Assembly (NCBI RefSeq): GCF_030159255.1
Contig: NZ_BSCT01000006.1
Coordinates: 248,001 to 312,000 of the forward strand
Length of the DNA: 64,000 bases
Source: Bradyrhizobium sp. SSBR45G
GTDB taxonomy: Bacteria; Pseudomonadota; Alphaproteobacteria; Rhizobiales; Xanthobacteraceae
Direction of reading: 5' to 3'
Of this stretch, positions 1 through 9,237 are shown piece after piece; positions within the stretch are counted from its first letter, which is position 1, and each line of letters begins with the position of its first letter. The position numbers and the translations under genes were made by a program. The notes below the pieces were generated by a model. That model was given only the letters and a program-made list of their open reading frames with translations, did no database searches and was not told where the DNA came from.

Positions 1-1
1 C

Positions 2-352
2 CGCGCGGCGGTGGATTCCATTGGCGGCAAGGCAAGCGGCGAGCTGCTGTCGCTCCTCGGCGAGGACGGGCTGCTCGTCTCGTTCGGCACCGCCGCAGGC
101 GAGCCGATGCAGCTTTCGTCCGGCGAGCTGATCTTCAAGCAGGCCGTCGTGAAGGGATTCTGGGGCGCGAAAGTCAGCGCTGCGATGCCGGCCGCAACCA
201 AAGGCCGTTTGATCGGCGAGCTGCTGAGGCTGGTCGCGAGCGGCGAACTGAAACTGCCGATCGAAGGCATCTTCGATCTCGCGCATGTTGCCGATGCGGT
301 GAAGGCTTCGCTGACGCCGGGCAAGGCAGGCAAAGTGCTGCTGAAGCCGTAA
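2..352 (+). CDS. Zinc-type/quinone oxidoreductase (MDR superfamily), 3' end only
   Basis: The gene enters from the left edge, so only about the last 116 residues are visible, in frame from base 2 to the TAA at 350-352. The segment has the shape of the end of an NADPH:quinone reductase-like MDR protein: an AAVDSIGG stretch typical of the helix after the dinucleotide-binding fold, a LLVSFGTAAGEP strand-loop, and a C-terminus reading DAVKASLTPGKAGKVLLKP, the usual ending (an Ala-rich helix, then G-K-V-L-L). Such enzymes reduce quinones or enones with NADPH in the cytoplasm. The substrate cannot be told from this fragment. The GTG at 11 is an internal codon, not a start. Confidence 0.75.
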   Translation, partial: RAAVDSIGGKASGELLSLLGEDGLLVSFGTAAGEPMQLSSGELIFKQAVVKGFWGAKVSAAMPAATKGRLIGELLRLVASGELKLPIEGIFDLAHVADAVKASLTPGKAGKVLLKP

Positions 353-384
353 CTCCTGGGAAAGAGGTCAGCCTGGGGTTTGCT

Positions 385-890
385 ATGGACGCTGACGTGA
401 TCGTTCTTGGTGCTGGGCTTGCTGGTGACCGGCCGGGGGATCCGATGCGCGTGCCGGGCATGCGATGCCGTTGGCGTGGACCGCAGGCCAATCGCGTTCA
501 ACGAGAGCCTGCTGGTATCGCTACTCGTGCTGCGTCGCGCAATGATGGTCACCTGTCCTGGGCATTGCCCGGATTATCGGTCGCGAGCCGTGGATGGCGC
601 CGATGCCGGGGGATGTCCGGTCGCTCGGCGACGGTCGGTCCCGACCGGCCCGACTCAATTCCGGTACCGCCGGCGTGGCCAACTGCCGATCAGCCGCGGC
701 GTCCCTCGGATACCGCCGGGAGTCACGAGATCGATCACACCGGCCAAGTCGGGCTCGGCGTCAGCCGGCTGGGGGCGGACACCGGCTGCGGGCCGACGCC
801 GAGGGGCATCTTAAGCAATTTGCCAGGTCGGGGCCGTTTGCCATTGCCTATGCGCCCCTGGAACAGGCACTATTCCAATTAACTAACTAG
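385..890 (+). pseudogene. Gene-free stretch with a possible FAD-dehydrogenase N-terminal remnant
   Basis: The 576 bases between the MDR gene and the wax synthase hold no convincing gene. A frame opening with ATG at 385 reads MDADVIVLGAGLAG, a near-perfect FAD-binding Rossmann start (GxGxAG) as in KsdD-like FAD-binding dehydrogenases. After 14 residues the similarity stops and the frame becomes Arg/Pro-rich low-complexity sequence to 882. Overlapping frames here (407-814, 594-890) are equally unlike proteins. I read this as the 5' stub of a decayed flavoprotein gene joined to non-coding DNA; chance resemblance is possible. Confidence 0.3.
878..887 (+). promoter_or_regulatory. A/T-rich motif ATTAACTAAC ahead of the wax synthase gene
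   Basis: ATTAACTAAC lies 41 bp upstream of the WS/DGAT start. The identical ten bases recur at 11272-11281 upstream of the lipase-like gene. In a genome this GC-rich a shared A/T decamer in two lipid-gene leaders suggests a common regulator site, possibly TetR-like. The link is inferred only from position and identity. Confidence 0.3.
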
Positions 891-928
891 CGCGATGAAT
901 GCGCAGAGTCCGTTGAGGGGAGGATTAC

Positions 929-2470
929 ATGGGTGACGGCAAGAAACTGTCATCGCTGGACGCATCGTTTCTGTATCTCGAGACACCAGAGATGCCGATG
1001 CATGTCGGCAGCATGGCGATCTTCCGCCTGCCCGAGGACCACAAGGGCGACTTCTTCGAGCAGTTCAAGGCGATGATCGCGTCCCGGCTGCACCTTGCCC
1101 CGATCCTCAAGGTGCGTCTCGAGAAGGCGCCGCTCGACATCGATCACCCCTCCTGGGTCGAGGACGACCAGTTCGACATCGACCGCCACATCTTCCGCGC
1201 CAGCCTGCCGGAGCCGCGCGATCGGGCAACCCTCGAGCGCATCGTCGGCTGGATGCATGCCAAGCTCTTGAACCGCGCTCGCCCGCTGTGGGAGTTCTAC
1301 GTCTTCGAGGGCATGAAGGACAACGAGGTCGGGCTCTACTCCAAGATGCACCACGCCTGCATCGACGGCGGTGCCGGCGCGGCGCTGACCAACATGATCT
1401 ACGACCTGACGCCTGTGCCGCGGCAAGTTGATCCGCCGACCGCGAAGCAAAAGGCCGGGCAGGAGCCGCGTGACATCGCGGCCACCCTCCTCGACGCCTA
1501 CACCCAGCTGTGGAAGCAGCCGCTCGATGCCGCCGTCGCCAAGGGCATCGAGCTGCCGCGCTCGGGCAGGAGCGATATCGGCTCGATCCTGTTCGACAAC
1601 GCCATGTATCAGATCGAGAGCGCGGTGCGTCTCGCCGGCAGCATCCCCTCGATGATGAAAAGCGTATCGGAGGTGGTCAGCAAGGTCTCCGATCCCGCAT
1701 CTCGGCAAAGTCTGGCCAGCATCGCTTCGCCGCCCTCCATCCTGAACAAGTCGATCTCCTCGGAGCGCAGCTTTGCCGGCGCCTCGATCTCGCTGTCGCG
1801 GGCCAAGGCGCTCGCCAAGCGGGCGGGGGGCAAGCTCAACGACGTGGTGCTGGCGCTGTCCTCCGGCGTGGTGCGGCGCTATCTCGACGAGCACGGGGCT
1901 CTGCCGCAGAAATCCCTGACCGCTGCGGTGCCGATATCGCTGCGCGAGGAGGGCAACACCGAGTCAAACAACCAGGTGTTCGGCATGATCTGCGGCATTG
2001 CCACCGATATCGCCGATCCCCGCGAGCGGCTGCAGACCATCATCGCGCAGTCGACCAAGTCGAAGGAGATGTCACACCCGCTACGCGCCTTCATGCCGCA
2101 GGTTTCCAACATCTCCATGCTCGGCACTCCGATCCTGGTGCAGATTCTGGCGCTGCTCTACAGCCGCTCCAGCCTGTCCGACGTGCTGCCGCCGGCCGCC
2201 AACATCACGGTTTCCAACGTGCCAGGGCCGCGGCAGACGCTCTATGCCGCCGGTGCCGAGCTCCTGCACATCTTTCCGGTCTCGATCTCGGCCCATGGCC
2301 TCGCGCTCAACATTACGGTGCAGAGCTATCGCGACCAGCTCGATTTCGGGTTCATCGCGGGCGCCAACATCATTCCGCATGTGGAGGTGCTGTGCGACAT
2401 GCTGCCCGAGGAATTCGAGCAGCTGGACAAGGCGTTCGCACCGGCGCCGAGCAAGAACGGGGCGAACTAG
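929..2470 (+). CDS. Wax ester synthase / diacylglycerol O-acyltransferase (WS/DGAT)
   Basis: This 513-residue protein is full length for the bifunctional WS/DGAT family, which joins acyl-CoA to a fatty alcohol or to diacylglycerol to make neutral storage lipid at the inner membrane surface. The catalytic motif HHxxxDG is intact (H141, H142, D146, G147 in KMHHACIDGG), and the PLWEFYVFEG segment that precedes it in the family is present. The N-terminus (LSSLDASFLYLETPEMPMHVG) and the ANITVSNVPGP segment near residue 430 are also typical. ATG 929 has a good Shine-Dalgarno (GGGGAGGA) a few bases upstream. It is followed by an epoxide-hydrolase-like gene, CYP102 and PHA genes on the same strand, suggesting a carbon-storage neighbourhood. 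Whether it makes mainly wax or triacylglycerol cannot be seen. Confidence 0.93.
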   Translation: MGDGKKLSSLDASFLYLETPEMPMHVGSMAIFRLPEDHKGDFFEQFKAMIASRLHLAPILKVRLEKAPLDIDHPSWVEDDQFDIDRHIFRASLPEPRDRATLERIVGWMHAKLLNRARPLWEFYVFEGMKDNEVGLYSKMHHACIDGGAGAALTNMIYDLTPVPRQVDPPTAKQKAGQEPRDIAATLLDAYTQLWKQPLDAAVAKGIELPRSGRSDIGSILFDNAMYQIESAVRLAGSIPSMMKSVSEVVSKVSDPASRQSLASIASPPSILNKSISSERSFAGASISLSRAKALAKRAGGKLNDVVLALSSGVVRRYLDEHGALPQKSLTAAVPISLREEGNTESNNQVFGMICGIATDIADPRERLQTIIAQSTKSKEMSHPLRAFMPQVSNISMLGTPILVQILALLYSRSSLSDVLPPAANITVSNVPGPRQTLYAAGAELLHIFPVSISAHGLALNITVQSYRDQLDFGFIAGANIIPHVEVLCDMLPEEFEQLDKAFAPAPSKNGAN

Positions 2471-2698
2471 CCGTTCGAGCGTCAACTTGAGTTGGCTTGG
2501 CTGGGTGGCATCGGTGGTACGCTCCCCCGCCTGCAAGGCGAGGGACGGCATGAAGGAATTTTCGGAGAGCGCGGTCGTGAAGAGCTCTCCTCATCCGGCG
2601 CGCAACAGCGCGATGATCTGTTCCCGGAAGTGGGGAGAGGTGAGCTGGGCCCGAACGGAAAGAGAAACTCTTCGCGTGATTGAGTGGAGAAACTGATC

Positions 2699-3694
2699 AT
2701 GATCGACATGCCCCCGCTGCAGTTTGCCGCCGTCAACGGCATTCGCATGGGCTATTACGACGCGGGCCCGAAAACCGATATGCCGCCGCTGGTGCTCTGC
2801 CATGGCTGGCCCGAGCTGGCGTTCTCCTGGCGCCATCAGATCAAGGCCTTGAGCGAGGCCGGCCTGCGCGTGATCGCGCCGGACCAGCGCGGCTATGGGG
2901 CGACCGATCGGCCCGAGGCGGTCGAGGACTACGACATGGAGCATCTGACCGGCGACCTCGTCGGGCTGCTCGACCATCTCGAGATCGACAAGGCGATCTT
3001 CGTCGGCCACGACTGGGGCGGCTTCATCGTCTGGCAGATGCCGTTGCGGCATCCCGCGCGGGTTGCGGGCGTGGTCGGGGTCAACACTCCGCATCTGCCG
3101 CGCGCGCCGGTCGATCCGATCGAGCTGTTCCGGCAGCGTTTCGGCGAGCATATGTATATCGTGCAGTTCCAGGACCCATCGCGCGCGGCCGATAAGATCT
3201 TCGATGGCCGCGTCGAGCAGACCTTCGACGCCTTCATGCGCAAGCCAGCGCCGCGCAGCGACAATGCGCCGCCCGAACCGCCGGTGGCCGGCGTCGGCGC
3301 CTCGCCGCGGCTCAACCTCGCCTTTCCGCAGATGATCGCCAACTATGATGCGAGGCACGACCCGCGCACGCCGATCCTGTCGGCCGAGGAAAAGAAGGTC
3401 TTCGTCGACACCTTCACGCGCACCGGCTTCACCGGCGGCATCAACTGGTACCGCAACTTCACGCGCAACTGGGAGCGCTCGGCGGGGCTCGACCAGACCG
3501 TGCGAGTGCCGTCGCTCATGATCATGGCCGAGAACGATCACGTGCTGCCGCCTTCGGCCACCGACGGCATGGAGAAGATCGTGCCCGACCTGGAAAAATA
3601 CCTCGTAAAGGACAGCGGCCACTGGACGCAGCAGGAGCAGCCGGAGGAGGTCTCGGCCAAGCTGATCGAATGGCGGCGTCGCCGGTTCGGATGA
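2699..3694 (+). CDS. Alpha/beta hydrolase, epoxide hydrolase-like
   Basis: The protein has 331 residues from the ATG at 2699, which I chose because GGAG at 2686-2689 is well spaced for it; a GTG at 2684 would add five residues. The fold signatures are clear: oxyanion motif HGWP (residues 35-38), RGYGATDRP, and nucleophile elbow GHDWGG with Asp105 rather than Ser. An Asp nucleophile is the mark of epoxide hydrolases and haloalkane/haloacetate dehalogenases. The acid is probably in AENDHVLP and the catalytic His is in DSGHWTQQEQP near the C-terminus. HGWPE and RGYG favour a soluble epoxide hydrolase. It sits between WS/DGAT and a CYP102 monooxygenase, and P450s can make epoxides, so it may act on oxidised fatty acyl chains; that link is inference. 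The upstream 2471-2698 gap holds only a degenerate palindromic repeat. Confidence 0.85.
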   Translation: MIDMPPLQFAAVNGIRMGYYDAGPKTDMPPLVLCHGWPELAFSWRHQIKALSEAGLRVIAPDQRGYGATDRPEAVEDYDMEHLTGDLVGLLDHLEIDKAIFVGHDWGGFIVWQMPLRHPARVAGVVGVNTPHLPRAPVDPIELFRQRFGEHMYIVQFQDPSRAADKIFDGRVEQTFDAFMRKPAPRSDNAPPEPPVAGVGASPRLNLAFPQMIANYDARHDPRTPILSAEEKKVFVDTFTRTGFTGGINWYRNFTRNWERSAGLDQTVRVPSLMIMAENDHVLPPSATDGMEKIVPDLEKYLVKDSGHWTQQEQPEEVSAKLIEWRRRRFG

Positions 3695-3824
3695 GGCGCG
3701 AAGCTCCGAGTGCGCATCCGCGAGAGATCGTGAATAGGATGCCAGCAACAATGGCCTGTGGTTATTGATTCCGAGTTCGCGCTGCGCGCTCCGGAACGGC
3801 AAAGATGAGGGACCGAAAGCGGCA

Positions 3825-6800
3825 ATGCCATCCAGCAACAGACTGAGTCCGATCCCGCAGCCGCCGGCCAGGCCCGTTGTCGGCAACATGCTGTCGCTCG
3901 ACGCGAATGCGCCGGTGCAGCATCTGACCCGGCTCGCCAAGGAGTACGGGCCGATCTTCTGGCTCGACATGATGGGCTCGCCGATCGTGATCGTCTCCGG
4001 CTATGATCTGGTCGATGAACTCTCAGACGAGAAGCGCTTCGACAAGGTGGTCCGCGGCGCGCTGCGGCGGGTGCGGGCGATCGGGGGCGACGGCCTGTTC
4101 ACGGCCGACACCAAGGAGCCGAACTGGAGCAAGGCGCACAACATCCTGCTGCAGCCGTTCGGCAACCGCGCCATGCAGTCCTATCACGGAAGCATGGTCG
4201 ATATCGCCGAGCAACTCGTCAAGAAGTGGGAGCGCCTCAACGCCGACGAGGAGATCGACGTCGTCCACGACATGACGGCCCTGACACTCGACACCATCGG
4301 CCTGTGCGGCTTCGACTACCGCTTCAACTCGTTCTACCGGCGCGACTACCACCCGTTCGTGGAAGGGCTGGTCCGCTCGCTTGAGACCATCATGATGACC
4401 CGCGGCCTGCCGCTGGAGCATCTGTGGATGCAACGGCGGCGCACCGTGCTCGCCGAGGACGTCGCGTTCATGAACAAGATGGTCGACGAGATCGTCGCCG
4501 AGCGGCGCAAGAACGCCGAAGCGGGCGCAGCGTCCGCGGACGCCAAGAAGGACATGCTCAACGCGATGATGAGCGGCGTCGACCGCACGACCGGCGAGCA
4601 GCTCGACGACGTCAATATCCGCTACCAGATCAACACGTTTCTGATCGCCGGCCACGAGACCACCAGCGGCCTGTTGTCCTATACGATCTATGCCCTGCTG
4701 AAACACCCCGAGGTCCTGAAGAAGGCCTATGACGAGGTCGATCGCGTCTTTGGCCCCGAGATCGATGCCAAGCCGACCTATCAGCAGGTCACGCAACTCA
4801 CCTACATCACGCAGATCCTGAAGGAGGCATTGCGGCTGTGGCCGCCTGCGCCGGCCTACGGCATCGCGCCGCTGCAGGATGAGATGATCGGCGGAAAGTA
4901 CAAGCTCAAGAAGGGGACCTTCATCACCGTCCTCGTCACCGCGTTGCATCGCGATCCCAGCGTCTGGGGACCCAATCCAGATGCGTTCGATCCCGAGAAT
5001 TTCAGCCCGGACGCGGAGGCCAAGCGCCCGGCCAATGCGTGGAAGCCGTTCGGCAACGGCCAGCGCGCCTGTATCGGCCGCGGCTTCGCCATGCACGAGG
5101 CGGCGCTCGCGCTCGGCATGATCCTGCAGCGCTTCAGGCTGATCGATCATCAGCGTTACCAGCTTCATCTCAAGGAGACGCTGACGATGAAGCCGGAGGG
5201 CTTCAGGATCAAGGTGCGCCCGCGCGGCGACCGTGATCGCAGCACTCATCCTTCAGTGGGCACGGGTGCCGCAGCGCCCGGCGCGACGATACCGCGCGAA
5301 CGGGCGCGGCCGGGGCACAACACGCCGCTTCTGGTGCTGTATGGCTCCAACCTCGGCACCGCCGAGGACATGGCGACGCGCGTTGCCGATCTCGCCGAGG
5401 TCAACGGCTTCGCGACGCGGCTTGCCCCGCTCGACGAATTCGCCGGCCAGTTGCCGAAAGACGGCGGCGTGCTGATCTTCTGCGCCTCCTACAACGGAGC
5501 GCCGCCCGACAACGCCGGGAAGTTCGTGGGCTGGCTGCAAGGTGAGCTGGCGCCGGATGCGTTCGCGGGCCTGCGCTATGCCGTGTTCGGCTGCGGCAAC
5601 CGCGACTGGACCGCGACCTATCAGTCGGTGCCGCGCTTCATCGACGATGCGCTGGCGGCGCACGGGGCCAAACGCGTCCATCAGCGCGGCGAGGGCGATG
5701 CGCGGAGCGACCTCGACGGCGAGTTCGAGACCTGGTTCGCGGCGCTGGGCGCCGCCGCCGTCAAGGAGTTCGGCCTCGACACCGGCTTCAGCCGCAGCGC
5801 AGAGGATGCGCCGCTCTATTCCGTGGAGCCGGTGGCGCCGACGGCGGCAGGCGCGGTGGCGGCGCTCGGCGGTGCGGCGCCGATGGCGATTCTGGTGAAT
5901 CGCGAGCTGCAGAGCAGGTCGGGTGCCAATCCGTCAGAGCGCTCGACGCGGCACATCGAGGTGCGATTGCCGGCGGGTGCCAGCTATCGCGTCGGCGACC
6001 ATCTGAGCGTGGTGCCACGCAACGATCCCACACTGGTCGACCGGGTGGCGCGCCGCTTCGGCTTTTCGCCAGCCGACCAGATCCGCCTGCGGGTCGCCGA
6101 GGGCCGTCGTGCGCAGCTGCCGGCCGGGGAAGCCGTGTCGGTCGGTCGGCTGCTGACCGATTTCGTCGAGTTGCAGCAGGTCGCGACGCGTAAGCAGATC
6201 CAGATCATGTCGGAGCATACTCGTTGCCCGGTGACCAGGCCGAAGCTAGTCGCTTACCTCGGCGACGATGCCGAATCCGGCGAACGCTATCGCGCCGAGA
6301 TCCTCGCCAAGCGCAAATCGGTGTACGATCTGCTCGAGGAGTTTCCTGCCTGCGAGCTGCCGTTCCATTCCTACCTCGAAATGCTCAGCCTGCTGGCACC
6401 GCGCTACTACTCGATTTCGTCTTCGCCATCGGGCGATCCGTCGCGCTGCAGTGTCACCGTCGGCGTCGTCGCGGGACCGGCGTTATCAGGCCGCGGTCTC
6501 TACAATGGCGTCTGCTCCAACTATCTCGCCTCGCGTCGCGAGGGAGAGAGCGTGTTCGCCACCGTGCGCGAGACCAAGGCCGGCTTCCATCTGCCTGAGG
6601 ACGCGCAAGCGCCGATCATCATGATCGGACCGGGCACGGGGCTGGCGCCGTTCCGCGGCTTCCTGCAGGAGCGCGCCGCGCAAAAGGCGGCCGGGAGGTC
6701 GCTGGGGCCTGCGATGCTGTTCTTCGGCTGCCGCCATCCCGAGCAGGACTACCTCTACGCCGATGAGCTCAAGGCGTTCGCGGACGGCGGCATCTGCGAG

Positions 6801-7070
6801 CTGTTCACGGCCTTCTCGCGCGGAGATGGACCGAAGACCTATGTGCAGCACCTGCTCGCCGCCCAGAAGGCGCGGGCTTGGGAATTGATCGAGCAAGGCG
6901 CGGTCATCTTCGTCTGCGGCGACGGCTCGAAGATGGAGCCGGACGTCAAGGCGACGCTGATCCAGATCCATCGCGACTGCACCGGATCCGATGCGGAGGC
7001 GGCAGCGAACTGGATCGCCGATCTCGGCGCGAAAAACCGTTACGTGCTCGACGTCTGGGCCGGGGGGTAG
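3825..7070 (+). CDS. Self-sufficient cytochrome P450 / NADPH-P450 reductase fusion (CYP102 family)
   Basis: This 1081-residue protein matches the layout of P450 BM3. The N-terminal heme domain (about 1-460) has the oxygen-binding I-helix AGHETTSG, the ExxR motif in KEALRLWP and the heme-thiolate loop FGNGQRACIG with Cys416. A linker leads to a flavodoxin domain (LLVLYGSNLGTAEDMA, then FGCGNRDW) and a ferredoxin-reductase-type FAD/NADPH domain (RYYSISSSP, NGVCSNYL, GTGLAPFRGFLQER), ending in DVWAG. The family hydroxylates medium/long fatty acids near the omega end using NADPH in one polypeptide. The frame is open further upstream (to 3765), but homology starts at MPSSNRLSPIPQPP, so ATG 3825 is used. 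No frameshift is seen. It lies between neutral-lipid and PHA genes; actual substrates are not shown. Confidence 0.95.
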   Translation: MPSSNRLSPIPQPPARPVVGNMLSLDANAPVQHLTRLAKEYGPIFWLDMMGSPIVIVSGYDLVDELSDEKRFDKVVRGALRRVRAIGGDGLFTADTKEPNWSKAHNILLQPFGNRAMQSYHGSMVDIAEQLVKKWERLNADEEIDVVHDMTALTLDTIGLCGFDYRFNSFYRRDYHPFVEGLVRSLETIMMTRGLPLEHLWMQRRRTVLAEDVAFMNKMVDEIVAERRKNAEAGAASADAKKDMLNAMMSGVDRTTGEQLDDVNIRYQINTFLIAGHETTSGLLSYTIYALLKHPEVLKKAYDEVDRVFGPEIDAKPTYQQVTQLTYITQILKEALRLWPPAPAYGIAPLQDEMIGGKYKLKKGTFITVLVTALHRDPSVWGPNPDAFDPENFSPDAEAKRPANAWKPFGNGQRACIGRGFAMHEAALALGMILQRFRLIDHQRYQLHLKETLTMKPEGFRIKVRPRGDRDRSTHPSVGTGAAAPGATIPRERARPGHNTPLLVLYGSNLGTAEDMATRVADLAEVNGFATRLAPLDEFAGQLPKDGGVLIFCASYNGAPPDNAGKFVGWLQGELAPDAFAGLRYAVFGCGNRDWTATYQSVPRFIDDALAAHGAKRVHQRGEGDARSDLDGEFETWFAALGAAAVKEFGLDTGFSRSAEDAPLYSVEPVAPTAAGAVAALGGAAPMAILVNRELQSRSGANPSERSTRHIEVRLPAGASYRVGDHLSVVPRNDPTLVDRVARRFGFSPADQIRLRVAEGRRAQLPAGEAVSVGRLLTDFVELQQVATRKQIQIMSEHTRCPVTRPKLVAYLGDDAESGERYRAEILAKRKSVYDLLEEFPACELPFHSYLEMLSLLAPRYYSISSSPSGDPSRCSVTVGVVAGPALSGRGLYNGVCSNYLASRREGESVFATVRETKAGFHLPEDAQAPIIMIGPGTGLAPFRGFLQERAAQKAAGRSLGPAMLFFGCRHPEQDYLYADELKAFADGGICELFTAFSRGDGPKTYVQHLLAAQKARAWELIEQGAVIFVCGDGSKMEPDVKATLIQIHRDCTGSDAEAAANWIADLGAKNRYVLDVWAGG

Positions 7071-7134
7071 CTCGACTGCCGGGTATGTCAGCGCGGCTGT
7101 GAGCGGAAATTGCCTGATTTTTGCGGAGGAACTT

Positions 7135-7512
7135 ATGGCTGACAAAGGCAACGATCCATTGGCGCTGTGGCAAACCATGCTCGGCGAGATGGAGAAGGGC
7201 TTCAATGCGTTCGCGAGCAAGGCCGTATCCTCGCCCGAATTCAGCAAGGCCATGAACCAGGCCGGCGGGGCTTCGGCGGGCGCGCAGAAGCAGATGTCCG
7301 AGATGATGGAAAAATATCTCGGCGGACTGAACATGCCGACCCGGGCCCAGATGGTCGACATGGCTGTGCGCCTGCAGTCGATCGAGGCGCAGCTCGCCGA
7401 GATCAAATCGCTGCTGATGCAGCCTGGCGCGGCAGCCGGCGCGCAGAGCGCGGGGCTGCCGCCGTCGCCACGTCCGCCGCGCACGAGGCGACCGCCCGGA
7501 GAGCAGACATGA
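7135..7512 (+). CDS. Short PhaE-like subunit of a PHA synthase
   Basis: This 125-residue protein sits directly before phaC and overlaps it by ATGA. It opens with DPLALWQTMLGEMEKGFNAF and has a C-terminal segment MPTRAQMVDMAVRLQSIEAQ resembling the conserved end of PhaE (an (L/M)PTR turn followed by an amphipathic helix). PhaE of class III synthases is about 350 residues, so this is a strongly shortened version, followed by a Pro/Arg-rich tail. It probably binds and activates the PhaC partner. ATG 7135 has the Shine-Dalgarno GGAGGA seven bases upstream. Assignment rests on context plus the short C-terminal motif, so a phasin-like helper is an alternative. Confidence 0.65.
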   Translation: MADKGNDPLALWQTMLGEMEKGFNAFASKAVSSPEFSKAMNQAGGASAGAQKQMSEMMEKYLGGLNMPTRAQMVDMAVRLQSIEAQLAEIKSLLMQPGAAAGAQSAGLPPSPRPPRTRRPPGEQT

Positions 7513-8594
7513 ACGCGTCCGCCCCCTTCGACCAGCTGGCCTCCATTCCGGAGCGGATCCAGACCGAGGTGCAGCGCGCGATCCAGCGCAGCATCAAGGG
7601 CGTGGAGTATTTCACGACCTCGGGTCCCACGCTGGGCTCGACGCCGAAGGACGTCCTGAGCGTGCGCGGGACGATGAGTCTCTATCACTATCGCCCGCAG
7701 GCCGACGAGATCTACCGCGTGCCGATCCTGATCGTGATGGCGACCACCAATCGCGGCTACATCCTCGACATGGTGCCGGGTCAGAGCTTCATCGAGTTTC
7801 TGCTCAAGCGCGGCTATGACGTCTACATGCTGGACTGGGCTGCGCCCAAGCCGGAGGAGAAGGGCTTGCGGATGGAGGACTACGTCCTCGATTTCATTCC
7901 CTATTGCGTCCGCCGCGTGCAGGAGGATTCCGGCGAGCACGATGTCACGGTCATCGGCTACTGTTTCGGCGGCGTGCTGTCGCTGCTCTATGCCTCGATC
8001 TTCCACGACGGGCCGATGAAGAATCTGATCTGCTTCACCACGCCGATCGACTTCCGGGAGATGACGCTGTTTCAGAACCTCTCGGATCGCCGCTACTTCG
8101 ACGTCGATCATCTCGTCGATTCCATCGGCAACGTGCCCCCGGAAATCATCTTCTCCTCGTTCGAAATGCTGCGTCCGGCCTCGCGCGCGGTCAGCCAGGT
8201 GCAGTTGTGGGAAAACATCTGGAACGACGATTACGTGAAGTCCTACCGCATGTTCGACCGCTGGGCGACCGACACGCTGCCGCTCGCCGGCGAGTATTTC
8301 CGCGCGATCACCAAGGACCTGATGTGGGACAACAAGCTCTACAACGGCACGATGTCGGTCGGCGGGCATCGATGTGATCTCGCCGAGATCCGCGTGCCGA
8401 TCCTGCACGCGGTGGCCGAGCACGACCATATCGTGCCGTATGAAGCGGCAAGGCATCTCATCCCCAAGGTCGGATCGACCGACAAGGAAGAGGTGATCCT
8501 GAAGGGCGGCCACGTGTCTCTCGTCGCCGGCGCCAATGCCGTCCGGCGGCTGTGGCCCAAACTGGACTCCTGGCTGGGTGGACGATCCACATGA
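7509..8594 (+). CDS. phaC: Polyhydroxyalkanoate synthase, class III PhaC-type
   Basis: This 361-residue protein has the length of class III PhaC (about 355) rather than class I/II (about 570-600). It polymerises (R)-3-hydroxyacyl-CoA into PHA on the granule surface. The lipase-box-like motif is GYCFGG with Cys152 as nucleophile, the acid is probably in AEHDHIVP and the His in KGGHVSLV near the C-terminus. The HxxPIL-type lid strand is VPILIVMATTNRGYILDM. Its start overlaps the stop of the PhaE-like gene, and its stop overlaps the start of the GNAT gene, so the three are translationally coupled. A classical class I phaC may exist elsewhere in such genomes, so this may be a second PHA system. 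Confidence 0.88.
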   Translation: MNASAPFDQLASIPERIQTEVQRAIQRSIKGVEYFTTSGPTLGSTPKDVLSVRGTMSLYHYRPQADEIYRVPILIVMATTNRGYILDMVPGQSFIEFLLKRGYDVYMLDWAAPKPEEKGLRMEDYVLDFIPYCVRRVQEDSGEHDVTVIGYCFGGVLSLLYASIFHDGPMKNLICFTTPIDFREMTLFQNLSDRRYFDVDHLVDSIGNVPPEIIFSSFEMLRPASRAVSQVQLWENIWNDDYVKSYRMFDRWATDTLPLAGEYFRAITKDLMWDNKLYNGTMSVGGHRCDLAEIRVPILHAVAEHDHIVPYEAARHLIPKVGSTDKEEVILKGGHVSLVAGANAVRRLWPKLDSWLGGRST

Positions 8595-9184
8595 GTGAAG
8601 CGCGATCCTATCCCCGTTGCGTCACGACAGATGTCGGCGACATCGAATTGCGCCTGATGTCGCGCGCCGATGAGGCCGCGGTGCTCGATTTCGCCCGGAC
8701 GCTGCCGAGCCATGACCTTTTGTTCCTGCCGCGCAACATCAGCGAGCCCAAGGTGCTGTCGGCCTGGATTGCCGAGATCGAGCGCGGGCAGATCACGAGC
8801 CTCCTCGCGATCCGGGGTGGCCAGGTGGTCGGCTGCAGTGCCGTGGTTTGCGATCCGCATTCCTGGTCGCCCCATGTCGGCGAGATCCGGATGGTGGTCT
8901 CGTCAGATGCACGGGGGCAGGGGGTCGGGCGGGCGCTGTCGCAGGAGACCTTCGCGCTCGCCCTCGAAGCCGGTCTGGAAAAGCTCACCGTCCAGATGAC
9001 GGTGGACCAGCGCGGGGCGATTGCGCTGTTCGAGAGCCTCGGCTTTCGCGCCGAGGGGCTGTTGCGCGACCAGGTTCGCGATGTCGCGGGCAAGACGCAC
9101 GACATCGTCGTCTTCGGGCACGACGTCGCCCGGGTTCGGGCCCAGTTGGAGGCCTATGGAGTTCCAGGAGGGGTGCGGAATTGA
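8591..9184 (+). CDS. GNAT-family N-acetyltransferase
   Basis: This 197-residue protein has one GNAT domain. The acetyl-CoA pyrophosphate loop is visible as SSDARGQGVGRAL (the R/Q-x-x-G-x-G/A motif) around residues 110-122, followed by the motif B segment VDQRGAIALFESLGFRAEG. The start overlaps the phaC stop (ATGA), so it is probably expressed with the PHA genes. The acceptor is unknown; the LFESLGF ending is shared with small-molecule and protein N-acetyltransferases. A role in granule metabolism is suggested only by the operon. Confidence 0.85.
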   Translation: MSEARSYPRCVTTDVGDIELRLMSRADEAAVLDFARTLPSHDLLFLPRNISEPKVLSAWIAEIERGQITSLLAIRGGQVVGCSAVVCDPHSWSPHVGEIRMVVSSDARGQGVGRALSQETFALALEAGLEKLTVQMTVDQRGAIALFESLGFRAEGLLRDQVRDVAGKTHDIVVFGHDVARVRAQLEAYGVPGGVRN

Positions 9185-9237
9185 GCCTGGGGGAAGGTGA
9201 GTTCAGCGCTTTCCTATTTTCACGAGTCCGTGATATC

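Noticed and set aside
6486..8513. A 675-codon minus-strand frame opposite CYP102 and phaC
   Set aside because: The opposite strand has full-length, motif-bearing genes; this product is His/Arg/Val-rich without similarity to known proteins.
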